Positions 25,356 to 33,900 of a stretch of DNA of 64,000 nucleotides are shown piece after piece (the first letter of the stretch is position 1; the number at the start of each line of letters is the position of its first letter). Under the pieces are notes generated by a model, which worked only from the letters and a program-made list of their open reading frames with translations, did no database searches and had not been told where the DNA came from. Source of the stretch: Mycolicibacterium sp. P9-22 (lineage in GTDB: Bacteria; Actinomycetota; Actinomycetes; Mycobacteriales; Mycobacteriaceae). The translations under genes were made by a program, and so were the position numbers. The stretch is taken from assembly GCF_008329585.1 (NCBI RefSeq), contig NZ_NPKP01000001.1, positions 620,001 through 684,000 of the forward strand, given 5' to 3'.

Positions 25356-26292
25356 GGCCCAGGGCCAGTAGCGAGACCAGGTCGTAGGCGACGTGCGAGG
25401 CCGCGACCCCGGTCATCTCGGCGTGGTCATAGGCAGGGGCGACCTCGACGACGTCGGCACCGACCAGGTTCAGGCCGCGGAACCCACGCAGGATCTCCAG
25501 CAGTTCTCGGCTGGTGATCCCACCGGCCTCCGGGGTGCCGGTGCCCGGCGCGTGGGCGGGATCGAGCACGTCGATATCGATCGACACATACACCGGACGG
25601 TTCCCGACCCGTTGGCGCAGCTTGTCCACGACCTCGCGAACCCCTTGGTAGTACACGTCGGACGAGGTGACGATGCCGAAGCCGAAGCGCCGGTCATCGT
25701 CGAGGTCCTTTTTGCCGTACAGCGGGCCGCGGGTGCCGACGTGGCAGAGCGCCTCGGTGTCGACGATGCCTTCCTCCACCGCGCGGCGGAACGGGGTGCC
25801 GTGGGTGTACTCGGCGCCGAAGTAGGTGTCCCAGGTATCCAGGTGGGCATCGAAGTGCACCAGCGCGACGGGGCCGTGGTTGGCCGCCGCGGCACGCAGC
25901 AGCGGCAGCGCGATGGTGTGGTCGCCGCCGATGGTGACGAGTTTGGTGCCGTCGGCGGTGAGATCCCGTGCGGCGCCTTCGATCGTCTCGATCGCCTCGT
26001 GAATGTTGAACGGATTCGCCGCGATGTCGCCGGCGTCGGCCACCTGGATCAGTTCGAACGGCGAAACGTCCATGGCGGGGTTGTACGGGCGCAGTAGCCG
26101 AGAGGACTCTCGTACGTGGGTGGGGCCGAACCGGGCGCCGGGCCGGTAGGAGACCCCGGAGTCGAACGGTACGCCGGCCACCACGACGTCGGCCTTGGCG
26201 ACCTGGTCCAGCCGCGGCAGCCGGGCGAAGGTGGCGGGTCCGGCGAAACGGGGCACCTTGGACGCGTCGACGGGTCCGATGGGCGAGTTCAT
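25345..26292 (-). CDS. ureohydrolase: agmatinase/guanidinobutyrase-like
   Basis: A 315-residue binuclear Mn enzyme of the arginase superfamily. All metal motifs are intact: [14 protein letters not shown], and [37 protein letters not shown] near the N-terminus is typical of agmatinases and guanidinobutyrases rather than arginase. It removes urea from a guanidino substrate; with the ThDP enzyme downstream, 4-guanidinobutyrate (giving GABA) or agmatine (giving putrescine) are the best guesses. The ATG at 26292 follows the permease stop by three bases. Second gene of the operon. Confidence 0.9.
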   Translation of the reverse strand: MNSPIGPVDASKVPRFAGPATFARLPRLDQVAKADVVVAGVPFDSGVSYRPGARFGPTHVRESSRLLRPYNPAMDVSPFELIQVADAGDIAANPFNIHEAIETIEGAARDLTADGTKLVTIGGDHTIALPLLRAAAANHGPVALVHFDAHLDTWDTYFGAEYTHGTPFRRAVEEGIVDTEALCHVGTRGPLYGKKDLDDDRRFGFGIVTSSDVYYQGVREVVDKLRQRVGNRPVYVSIDIDVLDPAHAPGTGTPEAGGITSRELLEILRGFRGLNLVGADVVEVAPAYDHAEMTGVAASHVAYDLVSLLALGHDA

Positions 26293-26295
26293 GAA

Positions 26296-27817
26296 TCAGT
26301 CCTCCGAGGTGATGGGGGTGTTGGCGGCGGGGCCGGCGGGGACGGCGCGGGGGCCGTCCGGGCCGAAGGCGTCGCGGGGTTCGGGGAACGCCCACAGCAG
26401 GGCGGGATAGAGCACGGCGGCCAGGCCCAGCCCGGCTGGGATGGACAGGTCGATCCCGGCGGCAAGATCGCCCAAGGGGCCGACGAACTGGTCGGGCAGG
26501 TTGACGAAGCTGATGGACAGGGCCGCCGAGACGAGCCAGGCGCCCAGGCCGCGCCAGTTCCAGCCGTGGCTGAACCAGTACCGGCCACCGCGCTGCCGAC
26601 GGTTGAACACCTGCAGGGCATCGGAGTCATACCAGCCGCGGCGGGTGAACCAACCGATCATCATGACCACCATCCACGGTGCGGTGCACGTGACGATGAG
26701 CACCGCGAACGTCGAAATGCTCTGCACCACATTGAAGGCGAACCGGCCGACGAAGATGAACACAATGGCGATGGAGCCGATGAGGATGGTGGCCTGCACC
26801 CGGTTGAACCGGGGGGAACACACTGGAGAAGTCGAGTCCGGTGCCGTACAGGGCGGTGGTGCCGGTCGACATGCCGCCGATCAGGGCGATCAGGCAGACC
26901 GGGATGAAATACCAGCCGGGGGAAACGGTGAGCAGCCCACCGACGTAGTCCCCGTCGGCGAAGTTCTCCGGCGCGTTGGTAGAGATGACGGTGGCGGTGA
27001 CCAGACCGAACAGGAACGGCACCAGCGTGGACACTTGCGCGGCGATGGTGGCCACCATGGTTTTCCAGCCCGGGGTGCTGCGGGGGATGTAGCGGGCCCA
27101 ATCGCCGAGGAAGGCGCCGAACGACACCGGGTTGGACATCACGATCAGGGCGGCGCCGACGAAGGAGGGCCAGTACATCGGGTCGCCGGGCACCAGGGTG
27201 CCTGCGTACCCGGCGTCGAACATGCCACCGAACGCGACGATGCCCGCCAGGAACAAACAGGTGGCGGCGATGACGGCGATCTTGTTGACCAGCAACATGA
27301 ATCGGAATCCGTAGATGCACACCACCAGTACCAGCAGCGCGAAGAAGCCGTATGCGACGCCGACCGCAAAATCGTTCTGCGGCAATCCGATAGCCCGGTT
27401 CGCGCCACCGACCAGCACGTCGCCGGAGGTCCACACCGAGATGGAGAAGAACGCGACGGCGGTCAGCAGCGAGAGAAATGAGCCGATGACGCGTCCGTGC
27501 ACGCCGAGGTGCGCCGAGGACGAGACTGCATTGTTGGTGCCGTTGCGTGGACCGAACAGCGACATCGGCGCCAGGATCAGGGATCCGAGCAGTAGGCCGG
27601 CCAAGGTGGCCAGCAGAGCGTCGCGGAACGACAGCCCGAACAGGATCGGGAAGGTGCCCAGCACGACGGTGGCGATGGTGTTGGCGCCGCCGAAGGTCAG
27701 CCGGAAAAGGTCTAGGGGACCGGCGGAGCGTTCGTCGTCGGGGATGGGTTCGACACCGTGGGTCTCGATACTGGTGACTTTGGGTGGAGTGGTGGCGGCC
27801 GATTCGATGAGGGTCAT
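26296..27817 (-). pseudogene. NCS1-family nucleobase/cation permease, frameshifted
   Basis: The 5' frame (27817 down to about 26816) encodes an NCS1 permease: GPLDLFRLTFGGANTIATVV, GPRNGTNNAVSSSAHLGVHG, and the helix series up to YGTGLDFSSVFPP. At a run of six G (26811-26816, + strand) the frame breaks; the rest of the family sequence (FNRVQATILIGSIAIVFIF, WFTRRGWYDSDALQVFNR, YWFSHGWNWRG) continues in the next frame to 26296. Removing one base from the run restores one protein of about 506 residues, normal for NCS1. Either the strain has lost this permease, the run is a slippage site, or it is a sequencing error. AAGGA lies five bases before the ATG. First gene of the operon, divergent from the Lrp-type regulator; NCS1 members carry cytosine, allantoin, hydantoins or thiamin. 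Confidence 0.85.
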
Positions 27818-27883
27818 GACGATCCTTAAGCCGCAGGGAATGTGATGTGGATTACGGTAAATCCGTTTGCCAACCCGCGCAAT

Positions 27884-27942
27884 CGATTCAATCGTTACGC
27901 TGGTGTTTCTGATGTTGATTTGAATGATCTGTCCGTCAGATC
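27884..27942. promoter_or_regulatory. putative Lrp-type operator region
   Basis: In the 218-base divergent gap, which is A+T-rich for this genome, two dyads stand out: CGATT-C-AATCG (27884-27894) and GATCTG-TCCGT-CAGATC (27926-27942). Multiple degenerate palindromes are what Lrp/AsnC regulators bind. Assignment is by position only. Confidence 0.4.
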
Positions 27943-28035
27943 GATCAGAAATTGCCGCTGTGCGTAGTTCATGTGATCTTTATGCTCGGGGTGACGTGGA
28001 GAAAAATCTTCGACGAATTTTCACCGGGAGGCCAG

Positions 28036-28932
28036 ATGGACGAGGTGGACGAGGCGATCGTCAGTCTGTTGGAGGTGGACGGCCGGTTGTCGCACAGCAC
28101 GATCGCCCACCGGCTGGGGTTGTCGCGGTCGGTCGCGGCGACCCGGGTGCAGCGGCTGCTCGACAGTGGGCAGGTGGTCGTGCGCGGCGTGGCACATCCG
28201 GGCGTGCTGGGACGTGGCGCACTGGCGCACATCAGCCTGACGGTCGACGGTCCGGCGGCCGGGATCGCGCAGCTTCTGGCCCGTCGGGTCGATGTGGCGT
28301 TTCTGTCGCTGACCAGTGGGGCCTACGGGCTGATCGCGGAGGTGCGGGTTGCGTCGCTGCACGAAATCGATCGGGTGGTCGACGAACTGCGCGGGCTGGA
28401 TGGCGTCATCGGTGTCGACACGCTGAGTTATGTGGAGGTGCTGCGTGACGTGATCGGCCCCGTCGGGCAGGTCAGGGTCGAGGTCGATGCGGTGGATCTG
28501 GCGCTGCTGCGGGCCTTGCAGGATGACGGACGCGCATCTTACGTGGAACTCGCTGCAGCGGTGGGCCTTTCACCGGCGGGTGCGCGCCGTCGGGTGGTGC
28601 GGTTGGTGGAGGCGCAGGTGGTGCGCATCGGCGCGGTGGTGCGCCACTCCGGTCAGGATCGCCAGAGTGCGCTGGGGTTGGGTATCCGGCTGACCGGGCC
28701 CGCGGGCGAGGTGGTGGCGGCACTGTTGGCGATGCGGTCGGTGATCTTCGTGGCCCGCACGCTCGGCCGGTTCGATGTGCTGGCCACGGTGCGGGCGTTT
28801 TCCGCGGCGCAGCTGGTCGAGATCCTCGACGCCATCCGTGCGCTGCCGGGCGTCGGGGTGGTCGAGAGTTGGGTGCATCTCGACGTGGTCAAGGAGAGCT
28901 ACGCGTCGGTGTTGGAGGCAATCGCGCCGTAA
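28036..28932 (+). CDS. Lrp/AsnC-family regulator with two modules
   Basis: A 298-residue protein made of two Lrp units in tandem. Module 1 has MDEVDEAIVSLLEVDGRLSH, a helix-turn-helix (TIAHRLGLSRSVAATRVQRL) and a RAM-like effector domain; module 2 repeats it (VDLALLRALQDDGRASYVEL, AAAVGLSPAGARRRVVRL) with its own effector part. The ATG at 28036 has GGGAGG six bases upstream; the frame can extend back to 27952 but without regulator character. Divergent from the permease/ureohydrolase/ThDP/symporter operon, which it presumably controls in response to the substrate or an amino acid. Confidence 0.88.
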   Translation: MDEVDEAIVSLLEVDGRLSHSTIAHRLGLSRSVAATRVQRLLDSGQVVVRGVAHPGVLGRGALAHISLTVDGPAAGIAQLLARRVDVAFLSLTSGAYGLIAEVRVASLHEIDRVVDELRGLDGVIGVDTLSYVEVLRDVIGPVGQVRVEVDAVDLALLRALQDDGRASYVELAAAVGLSPAGARRRVVRLVEAQVVRIGAVVRHSGQDRQSALGLGIRLTGPAGEVVAALLAMRSVIFVARTLGRFDVLATVRAFSAAQLVEILDAIRALPGVGVVESWVHLDVVKESYASVLEAIAP

Positions 28933-28970
28933 CGGCGCACGTCGCGATGTGGTGGGCGGATACTGCTGGT

Positions 28971-29789
28971 GTGCCAGATGTGTTGACGCCACTGATTGCC
29001 CTGTCCCCGCCGGATACGCGCGCCCTGAATGCCGTTGTGCGCGAAACCTGTGCGCGCACTTGTGGTTTGGAGCCACTTGTCTATGAGGTGCCAGTGCAGC
29101 GGTCCCCGGCGGACGAGGCGATGGTGATCGAGTTCGCCGAGCAGTTCAGCGCCGATGTTGCCGGGGTGACCGCCGAGCAGCGGGGCGCGCTGGTGGCGGC
29201 GTTCGGTGCCGAGGTGCTGGGGATCGTGGCGTTGATGTACGTCGCCGATTTCGTGCCCCGGGTGCGGGCCGGTCTACGGGCGCTCGGCATGACGGTTTCC
29301 GACCCGGAGTCGTGGGACCACACCACCCACCCGGCGGATGCGCTGCTGAACCGCTTCACCTCCGCGGTCGGGGCGATGCGCGGGCTGGATCCGCTGACCA
29401 CCGAGATCGTCCGGCTGCGCGGGGCCGCCCAGCACAACTGCCGGCTGTGCAAATCGCTGCGCGAGACGACGGCCCTGGATGCCGGGGGGTCCGAGGCGCT
29501 GTACGGCGATATCGGCGCGTACGGCGAGTCCGATCAGTTGACCGACGCGCACAAGGCCGCGCTGCGCTATGTGGATGCGCTGATCTGGACACCGTCGTCG
29601 GTCGATGCGGCGGCCGCCGGTGTGCTCGAACATTTCTCGGCCGAGCAGGCCCTGGAGATCACGCTGGATGTGATGCGCAACGGCACCAACAAGATCGCGG
29701 TGGCACTCGGCGGCGACACCCCGCGGGTGGCCGACGGGGTGGAGCACTACCTGTTGGGTGCCGACGGACAGCCTGTGTTCAGCTCGTAG
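28971..29789 (+). CDS. carboxymuconolactone decarboxylase/AhpD-like protein
   Basis: A protein of about 272 residues, mostly helical. The C-terminal half has the CMD/AhpD pattern (TTEIVRLRGAAQHNCRLCKS, where C-x-x-C is the redox pair of AhpD-like proteins, and ALRYVDALIWTPSSV). The N-terminal half is a weaker, diverged copy (ADEAMVIEFAEQFSADVAGV, VALMYVADFVPRVRAGL). I chose the GTG at 28971; an ATG at 28947 is an alternative. It follows the Lrp-type gene by about 38 bases on the same strand. Substrate unknown. Overlaps the convergent next gene by 11 bases. Confidence 0.72.
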   Translation: MPDVLTPLIALSPPDTRALNAVVRETCARTCGLEPLVYEVPVQRSPADEAMVIEFAEQFSADVAGVTAEQRGALVAAFGAEVLGIVALMYVADFVPRVRAGLRALGMTVSDPESWDHTTHPADALLNRFTSAVGAMRGLDPLTTEIVRLRGAAQHNCRLCKSLRETTALDAGGSEALYGDIGAYGESDQLTDAHKAALRYVDALIWTPSSVDAAAAGVLEHFSAEQALEITLDVMRNGTNKIAVALGGDTPRVADGVEHYLLGADGQPVFSS

Positions 29790-30159
29790 CCGTCTTCTTC
29801 TTCAGCACCAGCACCGGCAACACCAGGGTGGCGATGGCGGTCACCAGCCACACGAGCACGGTCGCCGCTATCCAGGAGCCGATACCGCGGATGCTGATCC
29901 CGCTGGAGAACAGCGACGCCAGTATCAGCGCGGCCAGGGTGGAGATCAGGCCGATACCGCCCAGAAACGCCGAGGCGTAGCGGCTGGCCATCTTGAGGAA
30001 GAATGGTGACAGGATGGCCTGCGCGACGGTGAAAATGACGACCGCGGTGAGGAATCCGAGCGGGCGCAGCGTCACGCCCGGCACGATCAGCGAGGCGACC
30101 AGCAGCCCGATCGCCGAAGACCCCAGGAACACGGCGATGCGCAGCAGGAACCTGATCAC
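29779..30159 (-). CDS. small four-helix membrane protein, phage-holin-like family (DUF/PF04020 type)
   Basis: A 126-residue protein with four hydrophobic helices (FLLRIAVFLGSSAIGLLVAS, FLTAVVIFTVAQAILSPF, LGGIGLISTLAALILASLF, GSWIAATVLVWLVTAIATL) and a Lys-rich tail. The layout and the short LRPLGFLTAV loop fit the holin-4-like membrane family common in actinobacterial chromosomes; despite the name it need not be phage-derived. Function unknown. Confidence 0.75.
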   Translation of the reverse strand: MIRFLLRIAVFLGSSAIGLLVASLIVPGVTLRPLGFLTAVVIFTVAQAILSPFFLKMASRYASAFLGGIGLISTLAALILASLFSSGISIRGIGSWIAATVLVWLVTAIATLVLPVLVLKKKTATS

Positions 30160-30228
30160 CCGGTGAGCGTAACCGGGGTGCGGGCCCCTCGGAGGTGCTG
30201 TGCGAACATAGGTGCCGCATTACGCGTC

Positions 30229-30302
30229 GGGGCGGTAGCTCAGTTGGTCAGAGCCGGGGACTCATAATCCCTTGGTCGCGGGTTCGAGCCCCGCCCGCCC
30301 CA
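30229..30302 (+). tRNA. tRNA with anticodon CAT (elongator Met; Ile2 not excluded)
   Basis: Cloverleaf by eye: acceptor GGGGCGG/CCGCCCC, D stem GCTC/GAGC, anticodon stem GGGGA/TCCCT with loop CTCATAA and anticodon CAT at 30263-30265, T stem GCGGG/CCCGC, discriminator A at 30302; CCA is not encoded. The initiator is excluded because the first pair is G-C and the anticodon stem lacks the three G-C pairs at its base. Distinguishing elongator Met from lysidine-type Ile2 needs a model-based scan. An IS481-type remnant starts right after it. Confidence 0.9.
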
Positions 30303-30321
30303 CTTCACAAGTGTATTACCT

Positions 30322-30407
30322 CGGTTGATGGGTGACTTTTCTACTCCGGCTGATGGTTGACGTTGTTTCGGCTGATGCTTGTCAGTTGCTTCGGTTGATC
30401 CTTGACA
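30322..30407. repeat. four subterminal direct repeats of the IS end
   Basis: CGGTTGATGGGTGAC (30322), CGGCTGATGGTTGAC (30347), CGGCTGATGCTTGTC (30369) and CGGTTGATCCTTGAC (30392) recur every 22-25 bases, about two helical turns. Such arrays are typical transposase-binding sites at the ends of IS elements. Confidence 0.65.
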
Positions 30408-30415
30408 CTCCCTAG

Positions 30416-30934
30416 ATGAGGGAGTTGAGCGTGGCTGAGCAGCGGTATCAGGCTGTGTTGGCAGTGATCAGCGATGGGTTGTCGATCTCGCAGGTCGCCT
30501 CGAAGGTCGGGGTGTCGCGGCAGACGCTGCATGCGTGGTTGGCCCGGTATGAGGCGCGGGGTCTCGAGGGGTTGATGGATCGGCCGCATCGGCCGGTGTC
30601 GTGTCCGCATCAGATGTCTGCTGAGGTCGAGGCCCGGTTGTTGGAGTTGCGGCGTTCACGCCCGTATTGGGGGCCGCGGCGGTTGGTGTTCGAGTTGGCC
30701 AAGCGTGGCGTGGTGCCGGTGCCGGTGCCTTCAGAATCGGCGGCGTATCGGGCGTTGGTGCGGGCGCAGATGATCGATCCGCATGCCCGTGATCGGCGGT
30801 CGCGTAAGTGGAAACGTTGGGAACGCGCGGCGGCGATGGAGTTGTGGCAGATGGATGTCGTGGGTGGTTTCCCGCTGGCTGACGGCACCTCTGCCAAAGC
30901 GTTGACCGGGGTTGATGATCATTCGCCATATTGA
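30416..30934 (+). pseudogene. IS481-family transposase, N-terminal fragment
   Basis: 172 residues remain. The N-terminal helix-turn-helix is intact (VISDGLSISQVASKVGVSRQ, then TLHAWLARYEARGLEGLMDR), followed by the linker helices and the start of the DDE domain: ELWQMDVVGGF supplies the first Asp and LTGVDDHS the region of the next strand. The frame ends right after VDDHSPY, where a full IS481 transposase (usually over 300 residues) would go on to the second Asp and the Glu. It cannot be active. The stop comes from the foreign sequence joined at about 30925. Confidence 0.85.
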
Positions 30935-30963
30935 CTGCTTAATCGATCCATTCTGTCGCGTGG

Positions 30964-33900
30964 TTAGGATTTCGAGGTTCTGAGGAGGCCTGTTACGCCG
31001 GCCAGAAAAAGGGCGGCCGTTGCCCACAAAGCGAGCTTGATCGAGGTCAGCACTATGACGAGGATGAGCGGAGCGTCCGACGAGACAGTCCATTGAGTAT
31101 TCGTCCCTGCGGCCGGCGGAAGGACCGCGTTGATGGCGAATGCGAGAGGCTGCATGCAGGGATAGTCGGGGTGCTCCTCGCAGGGTGTCTGTGCGGTAAT
31201 GGGCGGCGGCAAGGTTGCAGTGTCTTGCTGTATTGCCGTCGCGCTCTGCGAGGGTTTGGTTGGGATGATGTGGGCGCTACCCATGCATACAGCGAATGTC
31301 GCAAGAAACACGAGTCCGACCATGCTAATGACCGACCATAGGGGGTGGAGTCCGTAGCCGACTACTCCTCGGTACAACGAGCGCGCGAACCGAGTTCCGA
31401 TTGGAGACTGAGCGGTGACTTTTTGGTTGGCCGCAAAGCGGATCTTACGCGCTGAGTGGGGCTCGCCGTTGCGCTCGTAGACTCCAGCCAACACGTACCA
31501 CGGCTGGATTGCGACTGACGGTTTTCGGCCTATCCCTGCTGTAATCCGTTCCCAACACGTTGTCGGATACATTGAATGTGTTTCCGGCGGCGCTGTTTGT
31601 AGCCAGTCGTGGGTGAGTTTCCAGTCATCGCGGACGGCTCCCTGCAGGTCGTCTATCTCCCAACCGGTCGCCCTGAGTGGGTGCGGAGGCAAACGGCAGG
31701 CGGTGCAGTCGTTATGTGCTCCGTTGACCCCGCCAGCGTGGAGATCGGCGATTTGTGCTCGGACCAGACTGACCCCGCCTGTGCAGGCCTTCGGCGTCAG
31801 TCTCAACTCCGCGATGCGGGCTGACTCAAGGTCTAGGACCGAGTCTTGTTTGCCATCCACCGTAGCGCCATGCAGGTCGAATTTAACACCGACGACGAGG
31901 TTTCGCGCTCTGATCCCTCCAGTGATCGCGTAGGACTCGATTTCATCGTTCTCAGTACTTCGCTGAGAGGCGTTGACACTGCCTGTAACTCGCGTCCCGC
32001 TGATGTCGAGGGCATACCCGTCCGTGTCGGCGGGGCTCGGCTCATAAAGGAGTCTGGCATCCTCGATATCGAAGTCGCCACCTATAGTGGCCTTGACGAA
32101 TCTAACGGGGCCGGTAACATTTAGTTTAGCTAGGATTTTGCCGTTTGTGCTCGTGTGAGGATGGCCGACGAAGTTGCCGCCAATTTTTGCATGGTCGAGC
32201 TGGAGTGCGTATTGCACGCCACTCGCCGAGGATGCCGGAGACGGGCAATTGAGTACTGCGCCAGCCATGTTGAGATCGCGCCCAATCGTCAGTCCTAACG
32301 CGCGGATCGTACCCACGGATACAAAAGGCCCGCGGTTCTTTCCGTCTGAGCTATAGCTGGCATACATCGTGCCGCCGATGGCGGCGTCATCGAGCAGCAA
32401 CGCGAACTGTCGATCATCGATGTCAAGGTTATCGCCGCTCGACGCGTTTTCGGCGCCGGTGGTGCAGGTGCTTTTGGATAATTGTGCGCCATCAAGGTAG
32501 AGGCTGTGTCCGATGTTGATTCCTAGCGCCCGTACCGTTCCGTTGGCGGTGAATCCGCTGGCGAACACGTGTCGGCCGATTTGTGCGTTGTCAAGGGTGA
32601 TGGCATCGCCTTCGGGGTTGACGATCTCCGCACCTTCAAGGTTTAGATCGCCGCCGATTGACACCCGCAAAGCGCGAACCTCACCCGTGGCTCGTAGTGG
32701 AGCTAGTTTGTTACCTGCGTGGTCATGGTCCTCGCTTGCCCATAGGTCACCGCAAATCTCTGCTCCGTCAAGTATCAGAACCCCCAACGTGTTTGGATTA
32801 TCGAGTACAGCTCCGCTCAAGGTGAGCTGGCCACCTACGGTCATGCCAGTCGCCGACACCGCGCCTGTTGTTCTGACGCCTGCAGCCACGTCAAGTGCGA
32901 TACGGGCATTGTCGAGGATTAGCGCGTAACGGCGGTGGTCATTGACAGTGGAGGGATTCCTCAAGTCGGCGCCAGTGAGATCGAGCCGACCACCAACCTT
33001 TATTCCGACCGCGCTCACCTCACCGACTGCGACAAATCCTTTGTCCGCGACGAAATCGGTGCGGATGTCCGCGTGGTTGAGTGTCAATGCCGCAAGACCC
33101 GGTTCGAGTTCTCTCCGGGTGTTGATGATTTGCGCGCCGCTCAGGTTGAGTTTGCCGCCGATTTTCGCGGTCACACCGCGAACTTCTCCGTAGGCGCGAA
33201 AATTGTTGGTAGCGACGACATCACCACCAATATGGGCTCCGTCGAAGTACAGGGAACAAGGACCGGATTCGACAGTGCGAAATTGGTTAAGGTCGGCCGG
33301 GTTGACGAAGACAGACGTCGTCGCGGCTAAGTGACCGCCGATGGAGGCGCCATCGAGTCGAACGGTCCCGTCGGCTACGAACCCACGTGAGACCTTGCCA
33401 GTCGCGTCAATGCTGCCTTTGATCAGCAAGCTTCCAGCGATTGTCGAGTTGTGAAGGTCGAGGGCAACTTTCTGGCGACTGACAAGGTGTGACCCGGAAA
33501 GATCGAGCCGGCCGTTGATGATTACGCCTGAGGCGTGTATCCCACCAGCAACGTCGACCTCAGTAAGGGTCAGTTCCCGAAACTCCGCATGTCGGGCTTT
33601 GAGGCCGCCGGCCAGGACACATCTGGACAAGTGGATTCGATGGTCAAACTTGATGTCATCGAAGTCGAGGCACTCGTCGAAGAGAGCTCCCCGGATGGCA
33701 AGACCGTGCGGTGGTATGGAGATAGCAGAGTTGGTCAACACCGCCCGCACCGCAGCGGCTGGCAGCTTGCGCCCGGCGGGCCACGTCGAGCTCTCGTTGA
33801 GATGGACGAATTGTCCAAGCGCGAGATCTAGGGGGACCTCATCGCGAATGCACTTTGTGAGCAGCAAGATCCAAGTTGTGATGTCGCTGGGCGGCGTCAT
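30964..33900 (-). CDS. large repeat (beta-solenoid-like) protein with C-terminal membrane helices
   Basis: A 978-residue protein of unknown function. Residues about 50-760 hold eight or nine imperfect repeats of 40-60 residues with the scheme LxLDxAxIGGxxxA ... GxVRAxGxxIGGxLxLxGAxLxN. Examples are SIGGDLNLEGAEIVN, KIGGKLNLSGAQIIN and TIGRDLNMAGAVLN. Alternating small and hydrophobic residues suggest a stacked-strand solenoid. Then come a region with Cys/His (CTACRLPPHPLRA), a DWLQTAPP...YVLAGVYERNG segment, and two hydrophobic helices (PLWSVISMVGLVFLATFAV near 840 and LILVIVLTSIKLALWATAA near 945) separated by an outside loop. I recall similar proteins in Streptomyces labelled membrane-associated oxidoreductase, a label without support here. 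The ATG at 33900 begins a hydrophilic N-terminus; upstream frame to 34062 looks non-coding. Base composition is clearly lower in G+C than the neighbours. Confidence 0.7.
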   Translation of the reverse strand: MTPPSDITTWILLLTKCIRDEVPLDLALGQFVHLNESSTWPAGRKLPAAAVRAVLTNSAISIPPHGLAIRGALFDECLDFDDIKFDHRIHLSRCVLAGGLKARHAEFRELTLTEVDVAGGIHASGVIINGRLDLSGSHLVSRQKVALDLHNSTIAGSLLIKGSIDATGKVSRGFVADGTVRLDGASIGGHLAATTSVFVNPADLNQFRTVESGPCSLYFDGAHIGGDVVATNNFRAYGEVRGVTAKIGGKLNLSGAQIINTRRELEPGLAALTLNHADIRTDFVADKGFVAVGEVSAVGIKVGGRLDLTGADLRNPSTVNDHRRYALILDNARIALDVAAGVRTTGAVSATGMTVGGQLTLSGAVLDNPNTLGVLILDGAEICGDLWASEDHDHAGNKLAPLRATGEVRALRVSIGGDLNLEGAEIVNPEGDAITLDNAQIGRHVFASGFTANGTVRALGINIGHSLYLDGAQLSKSTCTTGAENASSGDNLDIDDRQFALLLDDAAIGGTMYASYSSDGKNRGPFVSVGTIRALGLTIGRDLNMAGAVLNCPSPASSASGVQYALQLDHAKIGGNFVGHPHTSTNGKILAKLNVTGPVRFVKATIGGDFDIEDARLLYEPSPADTDGYALDISGTRVTGSVNASQRSTENDEIESYAITGGIRARNLVVGVKFDLHGATVDGKQDSVLDLESARIAELRLTPKACTGGVSLVRAQIADLHAGGVNGAHNDCTACRLPPHPLRATGWEIDDLQGAVRDDWKLTHDWLQTAPPETHSMYPTTCWERITAGIGRKPSVAIQPWYVLAGVYERNGEPHSARKIRFAANQKVTAQSPIGTRFARSLYRGVVGYGLHPLWSVISMVGLVFLATFAVCMGSAHIIPTKPSQSATAIQQDTATLPPPITAQTPCEEHPDYPCMQPLAFAINAVLPPAAGTNTQWTVSSDAPLILVIVLTSIKLALWATAALFLAGVTGLLRTSKS

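Larger units (their letters stand above)
30303..30934 (+). mobile_element. left part of an IS481-family element, truncated
   Basis: The element begins next to the tRNA with four subterminal repeats (30322-30407), then the transposase gene, and stops abruptly inside the catalytic domain at about 30925. Beyond that point the base composition drops and the solenoid-protein gene begins. A weak inverted match to the subterminal repeat (GTCAATGGTGAACC, 34774-34787) at the other end of the A+T-richer region could be the opposite end. Confidence 0.7.
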
